Shown in pieces: positions 1-8,779 of a stretch of DNA of 64,000 nucleotides. Source of the stretch: JABDIY01 sp963803845 (GTDB lineage Bacteria > Actinomycetota > Acidimicrobiia > Acidimicrobiales > SZUA-35); NCBI GenBank assembly GCA_963803845.1, contig CAWDNZ010000005.1, positions 1,116,001 to 1,180,000 of the forward strand, in the 5' to 3' direction. How positions within the stretch are numbered: position 1 is the first letter of the stretch; the number at the start of each line of letters is the position of its first letter. The notes below the pieces were generated by a model that saw only the letters and a list, made by a program, of their open reading frames with translations, was not told where the DNA came from and ran no database searches. The translations under genes were made by a program, and so were the position numbers.

Positions 1-2
1 AT

Positions 3-290
3 GCCGGACTCCCGGTCGAGGTGGTCGTTCAGAACGTGGCTCACACCGCTCGCGGCTGGCTCCATGGTCCGGGCAACGAGGGCGTAATCAAGATCGTCAT
101 CGACACGGAACGGGAGATTGTCCTAGGCGCCACCACGGTCGGACCTCACGGTGGAGAAATGATCAGCATGCTGGCGCTGGCGGTCCACGCCAAAACCCCG
201 GTAGCAACACTACGGTCAATGATCTTTGCCTATCCCACGTTCTGGCGGGGGATCGAAGATGCTCTCAACCAACTCGACGCGGGCAGTTAA
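3..290 (+). CDS. Pyridine nucleotide-disulfide oxidoreductase, C-terminal part (5' end outside window)
   Basis: Only the last 95 codons are visible; the frame is open to the left edge, so the start lies outside the window. The visible part matches the C-terminal dimerisation domain of the mercuric reductase / dihydrolipoamide dehydrogenase family of FAD enzymes: an HTARGWLHG strand, the GVIKIVID and ILGATTVGPHGGEMI segments (the latter read from VLGATTVG), then the AKTPVATLRSMIFAYPTF helix. In dihydrolipoamide dehydrogenase the last motif carries an active-site His-Pro; here it is Tyr-Pro, as in mercuric-reductase-like members, so lipoamide as substrate is unlikely. The specific substrate cannot be told from this fragment. 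Confidence 0.85.
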   Translation, partial: AGLPVEVVVQNVAHTARGWLHGPGNEGVIKIVIDTEREIVLGATTVGPHGGEMISMLALAVHAKTPVATLRSMIFAYPTFWRGIEDALNQLDAGS

Positions 291-344
291 TCGGAGCGCA
301 TCAGGCAACCAAGCTTCCGAACCCTGATCTGTCCGGCTGATCGA

Positions 345-626
345 TCAGTCAGATTCCTCGGGCACCAGCAGTGCCACCTCGATTTGATCGAGCGCCCGCA
401 CGAATTCTTGCACCCGGCGCAGGTTCCCGTTACTGAATTGCGGAATCAGCTCGCTGATCTCGGACTTCACATTGGGAAGCGCGGCGGCGTTATAGCAGTC
501 GAGAAGGGTGTCGATGCAGTCAGCAACGGCCACGAATTTCTTGTCTCCAATGAATTCGCGGGCTGTGGCGATCGTTTCGGTTACGGATGGGCGGGCGACA
601 GATGCAGGGTGGTTGGCTACGTTCAT
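345..626 (-). CDS. Small hypothetical protein (93 aa)
   Basis: A short, soluble, mostly helical protein I do not recognise. It has no signal peptide, membrane segment or cysteine pair. AGGAAG stands about ten bases upstream of the ATG and is an acceptable ribosome binding site. A competing open frame on the plus strand (384-671) overlaps almost all of it. The minus frame is preferred because its composition (acidic and aliphatic, with Leu/Ile at helical spacing) looks like a real protein, while the plus frame has no obvious binding site. It stands alone between a flavoprotein gene and a plus-strand gene. Confidence 0.45.
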   Translation of the reverse strand: MNVANHPASVARPSVTETIATAREFIGDKKFVAVADCIDTLLDCYNAAALPNVKSEISELIPQFSNGNLRRVQEFVRALDQIEVALLVPEESD

Positions 627-927
627 GGGGGATGCTTCCTACTGGGGCCAACAGACACGTTGGACACTTGACTGATTAACCGATTGGAGGGCCGGAGAGT
701 TCCCGGTCCCTGCGATGAATCCATGAGATCGTCATTTTACCGGAATCGCTCGCAGTCGGTCGTTGGTGTTTCGGATGTAGTAGTCGTTCGGTGGCGGGGG
801 ACATAGGTCTCTATTGAAGAATGCTGGCGTGCGCGAGAATGCAAATCAAAGAAGAACGGTTGAGGGACTGCCGCCAGTGACGCTCGACGGCGGGAGACCG
901 TTCCCCACACCCAGAGGGGTAAATGAC

Positions 928-1290
928 ATGACAACAACAAAAGACATGCAACCAATTCTTGAGAACATCAAGGGCATCCGGGATTCGTTATCAGTCCGCC
1001 GAGTGTTCGGGGACGCCTACGACCTTGACGGAGTGACCATCATTCCTGTAGCCCGAGTAGCTGGGGGAGCTGGTGGTGGCGGCGGGGAGGCCACCGAAGA
1101 CGATGGCGGCGGGAACGGCTTCGGCAGCGGCTTCGGACTCGCGGTTTACCCCGTCGGGGTGTATGAGGTCCACGACGGCACCGTGCAGTGGAAACCATCG
1201 GTTGACGTCAACCGTCTGGCCAAGGGCGGTCAAGTCCTTGCTGGCATCACCGCCGTGTGCGTGACGCTAGTCCTCCTGCGTCGACGCTGA
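928..1290 (+). CDS. GerW/YtfJ-family protein
   Basis: A 120-residue protein resembling the sporulation YtfJ/GerW family: an N-terminal helix, a conserved 'GVTIIPVARVAGGAGGGG' strand and glycine-rich stretch (about residues 35-55), a second Gly/Phe-rich stretch, 'LAVYPVGVYEV', and a C-terminal hydrophobic helix ending in Arg residues. In Bacilli the relatives act in spore germination. In non-sporulating Actinobacteria they are widespread and of unknown function. The ATG at 928 is chosen over upstream in-frame starts because GAGGGG lies at the right distance and homology begins here. It appears monocistronic. Confidence 0.75.
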   Translation: MTTTKDMQPILENIKGIRDSLSVRRVFGDAYDLDGVTIIPVARVAGGAGGGGGEATEDDGGGNGFGSGFGLAVYPVGVYEVHDGTVQWKPSVDVNRLAKGGQVLAGITAVCVTLVLLRRR

Positions 1291-1375
1291 GGCCACCCGA
1301 GCACCGGACGGCCTCCCAATTGTGGCGGAAATCCATCACGGGCGTTGAGACTTCTTTCGAGCGCGCCTGCGTTGA

Positions 1376-1500
1376 TCAACCCAATCCGATGGCCAGGAGC
1401 TTCTCGTAGATGACGGGGACGGATTCGTTGATGACTGCGCACTTCACACCAAGCGGGATGGCTGGCACCAACCGTTGCGCTACCTCGAACCGAGCGCCTC
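1376..1500 (-). pseudogene. Possible remnant of a protein C-terminus
   Basis: On the minus strand about 40 codons ending at the stop at 1376 read as natural protein (RFEVAQRLVPAIPLGVKC, followed by AVINESVPVIYEKLLAIGLG). Upstream the same frame runs into the DUF2807 gene and becomes unlike coding sequence. It may be the left-over C-terminus of a disrupted gene, or chance. I do not recognise the family. Otherwise nothing clear is seen between 1,291 and 1,479. Confidence 0.2.
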
Positions 1501-2283
1501 TATCGAGCCGACCCCCGGTACGGATTGGGTGACGGTCGGTTCGCCGTAATAGCGAATAGTGCCGACTCCGGCTAGGGACAGATCCAAAGTATCGGTGGCC
1601 CAAACAGTGACCACGCCCACTCCGGCGGAATCAACAATTGCAACGGTTGCCACAAGATCCGCTCCATCGAAACTCCCTGCACCGGCGAGCACCACTTCCA
1701 GCCGATCCGTTCGTCCGCTGACGACGATCCGGCCCGCACCTGGCAACGACACGTCGAGCGCGGAAGTGGCAAGACTCGGAGCAGATATTGTCCCCGCCCC
1801 CGCCATCTCCAATTTGAGCTCATTGGCGGTGGCGCATTGCGCCAGATCGATCAACCCGGCACCGCTCAAAACGACGCCGGTCAGCTCCGGACATCCCAAC
1901 CGGTACACAACTCCGTCGGTCGGATCGATGTCGATCCCCGACTGGGTCGAGATTGTCAGCGTGCTCCCAGACACCTTCGTCTCAATCCGGTCCAGCAGAT
2001 TGTCGTCGGTCTGTATCTCAATTCGGCCGTCAGTACCTTCTGCGAACAGCACGCGACCTTCACCGGCGAGCACGATCGCGTTGAAGTCCTCGATCGATCT
2101 GCTCTTGGAGATTACCTGCCCCGATCCCTCAATTTGATCGTTGGCACTGCCAAAGACGTCTCCTGACTCCCCCGTGCAGGTGGCGCCAAGCAGGAGGACT
2201 CCAAGTAGGGACATGACCGAGACCGCGGCGAGTGGATCAGCACGCTTCGACCCTGATGAATGCCACCGCACCGTTTCCCGCAT
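1480..2283 (-). CDS. DUF2807 (putative adhesin head domain) secreted protein
   Basis: A 267-residue exported protein. The N-terminus has a basic stretch, a hydrophobic segment (about residues 20-35) and a Cys right after it (GATC), so it is probably a lipoprotein although the lipobox is not canonical. The mature part is a series of beta-strand repeats with recurring '(L/M)AGAGxI' and 'GVGxI' turns, which is the signature of the DUF2807 right-handed beta-helix family. The start at 2283 is set by GGAGGTGG six bases upstream; the longer frame to 2346 has no such site. The cellular role of this family is unknown; surface display is an inference. Confidence 0.8.
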   Translation of the reverse strand: MRETVRWHSSGSKRADPLAAVSVMSLLGVLLLGATCTGESGDVFGSANDQIEGSGQVISKSRSIEDFNAIVLAGEGRVLFAEGTDGRIEIQTDDNLLDRIETKVSGSTLTISTQSGIDIDPTDGVVYRLGCPELTGVVLSGAGLIDLAQCATANELKLEMAGAGTISAPSLATSALDVSLPGAGRIVVSGRTDRLEVVLAGAGSFDGADLVATVAIVDSAGVGVVTVWATDTLDLSLAGVGTIRYYGEPTVTQSVPGVGSIEALGSR

Positions 2284-2367
2284 TGACACCACCTCCGAAT
2301 CCTTGGCTGAATTCTGAACTAGGCACAGATTTCGAGGAAGAGTCAAAGGGCCCCCACTGCGACCCTC

Positions 2368-3279
2368 CTAGGAGACCAAGCCCTTTCGGATCAGCCATTC
2401 GTTAGCGACAGTCTCCACGCTGTCACCCTTCGTTGCCAGCAGGTTGAGACTCCGCAACTCGCTGGTGGTGAGTTGCTCGGCGAGTGCTCCGAGTGCGGAG
2501 GCGACGCCGGGTCCCCAGCGCTCGTTTGCTTCCAACCGAATCAGCGGAACTACATTCTCCGCTGGCTGAAGTCCGCGATCGTCGACCAGTTCCACCAGCT
2601 CGGCATCGTCCAGCTGCGCGGCCGTGGAGAACATCAAACCCACGTCGATCTCCCCGCGTCGCAACGCCTCCGCAGTGAACTCCAAGGACCGTTGGGGCAC
2701 GAACTCTTTGAAGGAGAGTCCATAGACCCTGTTCAGCCCCCGCAAACACAGGTCACGATCACGACACTCGGCCGGGCCGCCGAAGCTTTGGTCCGGCGCA
2801 AAAGAACCCAGGTCACTGATGTTCTCCAGTCCGTCCCGTTCAGCGGTCTCCGCTGTCACCACGAATACATTCTTGTCTTCCGCCTCCGCCGGTTGGAGCG
2901 GCGTCAGGCCACGATCCGCCAATCGCCGGACAAGGTCGGCGAGCGCCGATTCGGTATCTGGATTCGGCGTTTCGGAACCGGCGAACTCGAGCGCCGTGCC
3001 CAGGTACTCAGGCACTAGATCGATCCGATCCAACTCCATGGCGGGAAAGATGATCTCCCGCGGTCCCACCGAGCCGAGTCGAATCACTGGAATACCAGTC
3101 GCCTCGATGACCTGCGCATACATTTCGGCGAGCAAGCTGCTCTCCGCAAAATCAAAACTGGCGATACGCAAACCAACGGTCTTGTCATCTCGCGCCTCAA
3201 GTTCGGAGCCACTCGTGCACGAGGCGAGCGCCAGTACGAACAGCGCGCCGACGATCCAGCGAAATCCCGATGCTTGCAC
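2368..3279 (-). CDS. OsmF/ProX-type glycine betaine ABC transporter substrate-binding lipoprotein
   Basis: A 303-residue lipoprotein (lipobox LALASC near residue 21) with the periplasmic-binding fold of the quaternary-amine transporter family. It shows 'LRIASFDFAESSLLAEMYAQV' at the start of domain I (read here as two pieces, LRIASFDFAES and LLAEMYAQV), 'DLVPEYLGTAL' in the cross-over region, and 'RRGEIDVGLMFSTAAQL' towards the end. The start codon is GTG. Such proteins deliver glycine betaine or choline to a permease and ATPase. No permease or ATPase of that family is encoded nearby, so this is an orphan binding protein in this window. Confidence 0.85.
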   Translation of the reverse strand: MQASGFRWIVGALFVLALASCTSGSELEARDDKTVGLRIASFDFAESSLLAEMYAQVIEATGIPVIRLGSVGPREIIFPAMELDRIDLVPEYLGTALEFAGSETPNPDTESALADLVRRLADRGLTPLQPAEAEDKNVFVVTAETAERDGLENISDLGSFAPDQSFGGPAECRDRDLCLRGLNRVYGLSFKEFVPQRSLEFTAEALRRGEIDVGLMFSTAAQLDDAELVELVDDRGLQPAENVVPLIRLEANERWGPGVASALGALAEQLTTSELRSLNLLATKGDSVETVANEWLIRKGLVS

Positions 3280-3354
3280 GAATCGAGTCTTTCATGTTTC
3301 GAAGCGGAGTGTGTCGGCCGGACGCCTCCCTCGTCCATCCAGGCGGCATAGGTC

Positions 3355-5046
3355 ATGAGCGATGCGGGACCTGATCAGACGACGGCCAGCCCAGACGGCC
3401 TGATCCTCACGAACCACACGCCAGTCACCGGCCAACGACGGCGACCCTCGGGAGAGCCTCCACCGCTGCCCCGGGAACTCAACAAGACCGCCACTGCGTG
3501 GCTGATCGGGTTTGTTGGCTGGGCATGTCTTTGGGCACTGGTGTTTCTGTTCGACGGGCCAGAGGTCTGGATCACCAATCGTGACTTGGAGTGGATGGCC
3601 CCGATCGTGGACAACCGGCAGTCGTGGCTCACGCCCACGATGCAGAAGATCAACGAGATCGGCACATCCTGGGCTACGCCAGTGGTTGGGTGGGTCACCA
3701 TCATTGGTGGACTGGCGGCACGGAGGGTGAGGCACGTCGTTCTGCTCGTAGTCGCCCTGTCGGTCGTGGCCTTCATTTCTACGGTCATCTCCGTTCAGAT
3801 TGGGCGTCCTCGACCACTGGGTGTGTCCATCATCGGGGACTGGGAGGGCTTCGCGCAGCCATCGCGTCCGGTAGCGCTGCTCACCGCCAGCCTGGTCTGT
3901 GCCGGCGTGACGCTCGCTCCGTTCGGATCGTGGCGACGATCATGGTTCTTTACATCTGCCGCTGTCATCGCAATCTTCGGCTTCGCCCAACTCTACGTGG
4001 CGGTTGACCACCCAACCGATGTGTTAGCGGCGGCAACGGTCGGGGTAGCCGTGACGCTTCTCGTCTACCGACTCTGGGCACCCGAGTCGGTCTTCCCCAT
4101 CACCTACCGAGGGGGCAAGACGGCTCACTTGGATGTCACCGGAGCCCGGGGTGTCGCTATCCGAAACGGATTGCAGACCCAACTTGGAATCACCGCCAAA
4201 GAGGTGGAGCTGGTCGGGCTTGAGAGCTCTGCCGGATCCACACCGCTGAAGATCACCACCGACGACGGCTCCCGGATCTTCGCGAAGTTGTACGCCCGCA
4301 GCCACCTGCGCTCGGATCGTTCCTACAAGCTGTTCCGGACCCTTCGCTACGGCCGACTAGAAGACGAACAACGCTTCAGCACAGTCCGGCGACTCATCCA
4401 GCACGAGGACTACATGCTTCGTGTCATGCGCAGCTCCGGCGTCGATTGTATGGAGCCGATGGGAATCGTGGAGATAACCCCAGATCACGAATACCTCCTC
4501 GTCGCCGAGTTCATCCAGGGAGGTGTCGAAATCGGTCAGACCCATGTGACACCGAGCCTGATCGACGCCGGCTTGGCCTGCGTTGCACAGATGTGGAGTG
4601 CGGGCCTTGCCCACCGCGATATCAAGCCGGCCAACGTCATGGTGCAAGGCGATCGTCTTCGACTGATCGACGTCGCCTTCGGCGAGGTGCGACCATCGCC
4701 CTGGCGCCAGGCGGTCGATCTGGCGAACATGATGTTGGTCCTGGCTCTGGGGAGCTCGCCCGAACTGGTATACGAGCGAGCGCTGAAACAATTCAGCGAC
4801 GAAGAGATCGCCGAGGCATTTTCGGCGTCCCGTGGGGTGACGCTTCCCTCGGCATTGCGGGCGAGCGTCAAGCGGGATGGACGGGCGCTACTGGAGTGCT
4901 TTCGTGAACTGACTCCTGAGCGTCCGCTGGTCGCCATTCAGCGGTGGTCGGTCAGGAGGATCGGCCTTACGCTCTGGGTTGTCCTGGTCGTCACCGCATT
5001 GCTCATGGTGTTCCTCGGCAGCCTGAGCGACATTGGGTTGGCATGA
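3355..5046 (+). CDS. PAP2-like membrane domain fused to a serine/threonine-kinase-like domain
   Basis: A 563-residue two-part protein. Residues about 50-245 form a multi-span membrane domain of the PAP2 (type 2 phosphatidic acid phosphatase) kind: an 'IGRPRP' first motif and 'VAVDHPTD' third motif with His219. The second motif, normally PSGH, reads PSRP (169-172), so the proton-donor histidine is absent. Residues about 280-520 form a kinase-like fold: 'IFAKLYARS' with the likely ATP-binding Lys, 'HRDIKPANVMV' (H420-R421-D422) and 'LIDVAFGE' (D439) in place of DFG. A last membrane helix closes the protein. It overlaps the next gene by four bases (ATGA), so it heads a coupled trio. The phosphatase half may be a sensor or scaffold; the kinase half keeps its key residues. 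Confidence 0.85.
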   Translation: MSDAGPDQTTASPDGLILTNHTPVTGQRRRPSGEPPPLPRELNKTATAWLIGFVGWACLWALVFLFDGPEVWITNRDLEWMAPIVDNRQSWLTPTMQKINEIGTSWATPVVGWVTIIGGLAARRVRHVVLLVVALSVVAFISTVISVQIGRPRPLGVSIIGDWEGFAQPSRPVALLTASLVCAGVTLAPFGSWRRSWFFTSAAVIAIFGFAQLYVAVDHPTDVLAAATVGVAVTLLVYRLWAPESVFPITYRGGKTAHLDVTGARGVAIRNGLQTQLGITAKEVELVGLESSAGSTPLKITTDDGSRIFAKLYARSHLRSDRSYKLFRTLRYGRLEDEQRFSTVRRLIQHEDYMLRVMRSSGVDCMEPMGIVEITPDHEYLLVAEFIQGGVEIGQTHVTPSLIDAGLACVAQMWSAGLAHRDIKPANVMVQGDRLRLIDVAFGEVRPSPWRQAVDLANMMLVLALGSSPELVYERALKQFSDEEIAEAFSASRGVTLPSALRASVKRDGRALLECFRELTPERPLVAIQRWSVRRIGLTLWVVLVVTALLMVFLGSLSDIGLA

Positions 5047-5603
5047 AAAGGCGCCGCACACACCTGGGCTGGAGCCCGATTCACGTTGTTCTCTACACCT
5101 GTCTCCTGGGGCTACTCGGAGCCTGCTCGGTCTCGAGCTCACTCCCTGCCCCGGCTTGTGAGGGCGGAGAGTCGATCCTGATCGTGGCCCAGTCGGTACC
5201 GTCGGCCGAACTCCTCCCCTGCCTCACCGAACTCCCCCGGGGTTGGACCGTTCAGACCGTGGACGTCACGCAGCAAGGCACAACCTTGCGCCTGGATTCA
5301 GATCGTGCCGGAACGGTTGCCGCAGTGCTTCGTTTCGTCGAGGCCTGCGACACCAGCGACGCAGTTTCCCTACCCAGCGACCTCGAAGGAGCGGAGTTGT
5401 TCGAATACATCGATCAGATCACGCCGTCCTTCCGCGCTCAGCGGTATTACGAATTCCCGGGGGGATGCGTGTGGTGGGATTTCGATTTCAATGCTGACAA
5501 CTCCGCAGCGCTATCGATCGACCTCGGGAACAGCCTGGCTCTCGTCTCCCGTGATGCGCTCAACGAGAGCATCCGGAACAGCTTCATCGACGAGGAGCTG
5601 TGA
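5043..5603 (+). CDS. Hypothetical lipoprotein between two PAP2 genes
   Basis: A 186-residue exported protein with a clear lipoprotein signal (hydrophobic VVLYTCLLGLLGAC, Cys near residue 26). The mature part includes 'LLPCLTELPRGWTVQTVDV', split here as LLPCLTELPRG and WTVQTVDV, and several conserved-looking Trp and Cys residues; I do not recognise a family. The start at 5043 overlaps the stop of the PAP2-kinase gene (ATGA). Its own stop overlaps the next gene, so the three genes are very probably made together. It may be the extracytoplasmic partner of the membrane kinase or phosphatase; this is inferred from position only. Confidence 0.75.
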   Translation: MKRRRTHLGWSPIHVVLYTCLLGLLGACSVSSSLPAPACEGGESILIVAQSVPSAELLPCLTELPRGWTVQTVDVTQQGTTLRLDSDRAGTVAAVLRFVEACDTSDAVSLPSDLEGAELFEYIDQITPSFRAQRYYEFPGGCVWWDFDFNADNSAALSIDLGNSLALVSRDALNESIRNSFIDEEL

Positions 5604-6205
5604 TGCTGCATCCAGCCAAAGCCGTCGGCTTCACCACTGGCACTCTCCTTGCTGTCGCCGCAGCCTTGCAGGCTCGCAGGCACACCGTAGGTACTCGCGA
5701 AGAGCAGATGTTTCGCGCCTGCAACGATGCTCCGGACGCTTTTCACCTGCCCGCCTGGGGTGTGATGCAATCCGGCTCTTTGCCTGCCGTCGTCGTGGTC
5801 TCGGCCGAACTCCTCAGGCGAGGTCGGAAGCAAACCGCCGCCGCATCGCTGGTTTCTGGCGTTGCGGTGTGGAGTGGCGTCAAGGTGATAAAGCCGATAA
5901 TCGGCCGAGGTCGGCCGGAAGCTTGCTTGACCGAGGTAAAGGTGCGGGGATCGGTGCAAACCGGGCTGGGCTTTCCCTCTGGTCACGCGGCGGTTGCCAC
6001 GACACTAGCGTTGGTCGCCACGCGTGGTGCCAGCCCAATCGTTCGCGGCGGCGCTGTGGTAGCGGCTGGTGTCACCGGCGCCGCCCGAATCTATGTAGGG
6101 GCTCATCTACCACTAGACGTCGCGGAAGGTCTCACGCTTGGACTTCTCTGGGGCAACGTAGTCAACCACGTGCTGAATGACAGAGCCCAGAGCAACTGGT
6201 CATAG
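5603..6205 (+). CDS. PAP2-family membrane phosphatase
   Basis: A 200-residue integral membrane phosphatase that keeps all three catalytic motifs of the PAP2 superfamily: K-x-IIGRGRP (motif 1), PSGH with His128 (motif 2), and ARIYVGAHLPLDV (motif 3). Likely substrates are lipid phosphates such as phosphatidic acid, undecaprenyl diphosphate or a decaprenyl-phosphate sugar precursor; the sequence does not decide. GAGGAG stands six bases before the ATG at 5603; a GTG one codon upstream is possible. It overlaps the preceding lipoprotein gene and is the active counterpart of the degenerate PAP2 domain two genes upstream. Confidence 0.88.
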   Translation: MLHPAKAVGFTTGTLLAVAAALQARRHTVGTREEQMFRACNDAPDAFHLPAWGVMQSGSLPAVVVVSAELLRRGRKQTAAASLVSGVAVWSGVKVIKPIIGRGRPEACLTEVKVRGSVQTGLGFPSGHAAVATTLALVATRGASPIVRGGAVVAAGVTGAARIYVGAHLPLDVAEGLTLGLLWGNVVNHVLNDRAQSNWS

Positions 6206-6221
6206 GCGGACCGATGGCCTC

Positions 6222-8774
6222 TCAGATTTGCGCAATGGCGTCGAGGACATTCAGCCGAGCGGCGCGCCGGGCCGGGATCGAGGCGGCGACAAGCCCAGCG
6301 ATTGTGGCGATGACCACATAGACAGCCAGTGTCTGGACTGGAATCGACAGCTTGCTGATGAAGGAATCGGGGATGGCGATCACTGCGACCCAGCCGAACG
6401 CCAAGCCAACGAGTACACCCAGGAGCGCCCCGAAGAGCGAGACCACGCCAGCCTCCAAACGAATCATGCTGCGGGTCTGTCGCCGCGTGGTCCCGATGGC
6501 TCGCATGAGGCCAATTTCTTGGGTCCGCTCCAAGACCGAAAGGGCCATAGTGTTGGTGATACCCAGGAGCGCAATCACAATCGCTAGTCCAAGAAACACG
6601 TTGATGATGACAAGCAGTGAATCCAGCTGACCTTCGATATCGGCGGCAAACTCATCCTTGGTCTGGAACGTGAGTTGAGGCAATGCTTGTTCCAGTGGCT
6701 CGAGCGCAGCAGCCGCGGCAGCCACGTCGACCCCTGGCGCCACCTTTGCCGAGATGACGTTGTCGTTGAAGCTGGCGAAGTTTTCATCCCAGCCGGACAG
6801 GTCGATGAGGTAGTCGCCTACCAGGAAGTCGTTCTCGTACACCGCGCTCACGGTGAGAGCTTGAATCCCGGACTCGGCAAATTCAACGACGAGAAGCTGT
6901 CCGACCTCAACACCATTGTCTTCCGCTGCTTTCTTCGTGAGAACGATCGATGAGGGTTCGGCCGCAACTCCCGTGTCACCTTCCAGAACATTGATGTCCA
7001 ACAGATCGGTCACGATCGCAAGGTCGGTTGCTGTCACCGCCTTCTGCTCCCCGGCCACCCGCATGTTGCCATACCGAACGGCGGAGACCTCGCTGAATTC
7101 GGGCAGAGCCCTGACTTGGGCCGCGAGAGTGTTGCTGAAGTCTCCGTCGTTCGGCGGCAAGACAAGGAATTCTGCCGTCAGGGTTGAACCAAGTTCTGAA
7201 CGCAGCGAAGCCTTGAGGGAGGTAGCGACAACGCTCGCCATCGCTATCAGCGCCAGTCCGATCATCAGTCCCGCTGCGGTGGAGGCGGTTCGTTTGTTGT
7301 TCCGGGAGGCGTTGCCACGAGCTATGTGCCCGGTGATGTTCGCTCCCGGGAGGTGTTCGAGGGGTGCGCCGAGGAAGGACGCCGTTGGGCTGGAAAAGAG
7401 CGGTGCAAACATGGATACCGCTACAAAAACGAGGACTGCACCCGCCCCCAGCGCAAGGAACAGTAAACCGGTGTTGTCCGAACCACCGAAGAGTCCGTAG
7501 GCGATGGCCGCAGTACCGAACACTGAAAGAATGATGGCGATAACCGTGCGCCGGGTTCCCTCGCCGGACCCGAACCGGAATCCCGCTCGCATTGCCGCCA
7601 CCGGAGGCACTCGTGCAGCCCGGCGGGCCGGCGACAGCGATGCCATGAGGGTGACACCGATCCCGACCACGACCGCGATGACGATGGTTCTTGGTGCAAT
7701 GATCAGATCAATACTGGGCAGGCCGAATCCCATCGCATCCATGAGCGCCGCCAACCCCATTGCCAAGAGCACTCCACCGCCGAGGCCGAGAAGCGACGCC
7801 AACACCCCAACGATCAAAGCTTCGAGCACAGCTCCGAACTTGATCTGACGAGCGCTAGCGCCAAGAGCTCGAAGAAGTGCCAGCTGGCGAACCCGCTGCC
7901 CCAACAAGATGTTGAACGTATTGCTGATGATGAACGTGCTCACGAAGACAGCCACGAGAGCGAATCCCAGGAGGATGTTGCCAATGATCGACAGGATGTC
8001 ACCAAATTCATCCTGCCCTTCCGCAACGATAACTTCGCTGGTCACGGCCTCTACGGTGCTGGGGAGAGCGGCCTCCAACATAGTAACCAGGGCATCAGGC
8101 TCGACGCCGGCAACGGCGGAGACATCGATCCATTGGAGCAGGCCCTCGGTGCCGTCGAGTCGCTGGAGCTCAGGGAGCGTGAAGGTCAGCAGCACGGCGC
8201 CGCCCAACGCGTTTTCTTCCCCGAAACGGGTAATTCCCGCCAGGGTGAAGGGCTCCGGGCCGTTGGCGCCAATGAGGCTGTAGGAGTTGCCGACAACAAA
8301 ACCCTCGCGCTCGGCAGACGTCTCGTCCATCGAGAATTCGCCTGGCCCCTGCGGAGCAGCACCCTCCACCACGGTCACCGACGGGGACGAGTCAGTCCAG
8401 TTGAAGGAGAGAATCGGTGCCCCGCTTGTTGTGACCGGGTCTCCGTCAGACTTGACCGGAATGATCCGCGTGCTTTGCACACCGGGAACGGCTTCCGCTA
8501 CTCCCTCGGTAGCGGCGACGACCTCAAGGAGCGCTTGGTCGATGGGGCGATCGGTGAAGCTGACCTCGTCGAAGTCACTCCGGGCCCGAACCTGGGCATC
8601 CGTTCCGGCGTTGGCATCTTCAACGATGGTGTCAAATGTGCGCGTCAATCCATCGGTGAGAACAAACGACGAAACCACGAAACTCACGCCCAAAAGAACC
8701 GAGAAGGTGGTGAGGATGAACCGCAGACGGTTGGCCGAAAGCGTCCGCAGACTGAGTTGAAGCATGAGTCGCAT
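6222..8774 (-). CDS. MacB/FtsX-family ABC transporter permease
   Basis: An 850-residue permease with the duplicated FtsX layout: an N-terminal membrane helix, a large extracytoplasmic domain (about 45-260), three or four helices (about 275-400), a further helix pair (about 410-460), a second extracytoplasmic domain (about 510-720) and a final trio of helices ending at the C-terminus. The pieces 'RVRQLALLRALGAS' and 'RTQEIGLMRAIGTT' are the paired coupling segments that contact the ATPase. Such two-gene transporters do not move small solutes through a channel; they export or release lipoproteins, peptides or cell-wall factors. It starts five bases after the stop of its ATPase. Confidence 0.92.
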   Translation of the reverse strand: MRLMLQLSLRTLSANRLRFILTTFSVLLGVSFVVSSFVLTDGLTRTFDTIVEDANAGTDAQVRARSDFDEVSFTDRPIDQALLEVVAATEGVAEAVPGVQSTRIIPVKSDGDPVTTSGAPILSFNWTDSSPSVTVVEGAAPQGPGEFSMDETSAEREGFVVGNSYSLIGANGPEPFTLAGITRFGEENALGGAVLLTFTLPELQRLDGTEGLLQWIDVSAVAGVEPDALVTMLEAALPSTVEAVTSEVIVAEGQDEFGDILSIIGNILLGFALVAVFVSTFIISNTFNILLGQRVRQLALLRALGASARQIKFGAVLEALIVGVLASLLGLGGGVLLAMGLAALMDAMGFGLPSIDLIIAPRTIVIAVVVGIGVTLMASLSPARRAARVPPVAAMRAGFRFGSGEGTRRTVIAIILSVFGTAAIAYGLFGGSDNTGLLFLALGAGAVLVFVAVSMFAPLFSSPTASFLGAPLEHLPGANITGHIARGNASRNNKRTASTAAGLMIGLALIAMASVVATSLKASLRSELGSTLTAEFLVLPPNDGDFSNTLAAQVRALPEFSEVSAVRYGNMRVAGEQKAVTATDLAIVTDLLDINVLEGDTGVAAEPSSIVLTKKAAEDNGVEVGQLLVVEFAESGIQALTVSAVYENDFLVGDYLIDLSGWDENFASFNDNVISAKVAPGVDVAAAAAALEPLEQALPQLTFQTKDEFAADIEGQLDSLLVIINVFLGLAIVIALLGITNTMALSVLERTQEIGLMRAIGTTRRQTRSMIRLEAGVVSLFGALLGVLVGLAFGWVAVIAIPDSFISKLSIPVQTLAVYVVIATIAGLVAASIPARRAARLNVLDAIAQI

Positions 8775-8779
8775 GACGG

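Noticed and set aside
384..671. 95-codon plus-strand ORF
   Set aside because: Overlaps the minus-strand small gene; lacks a binding site and its composition is less protein-like.
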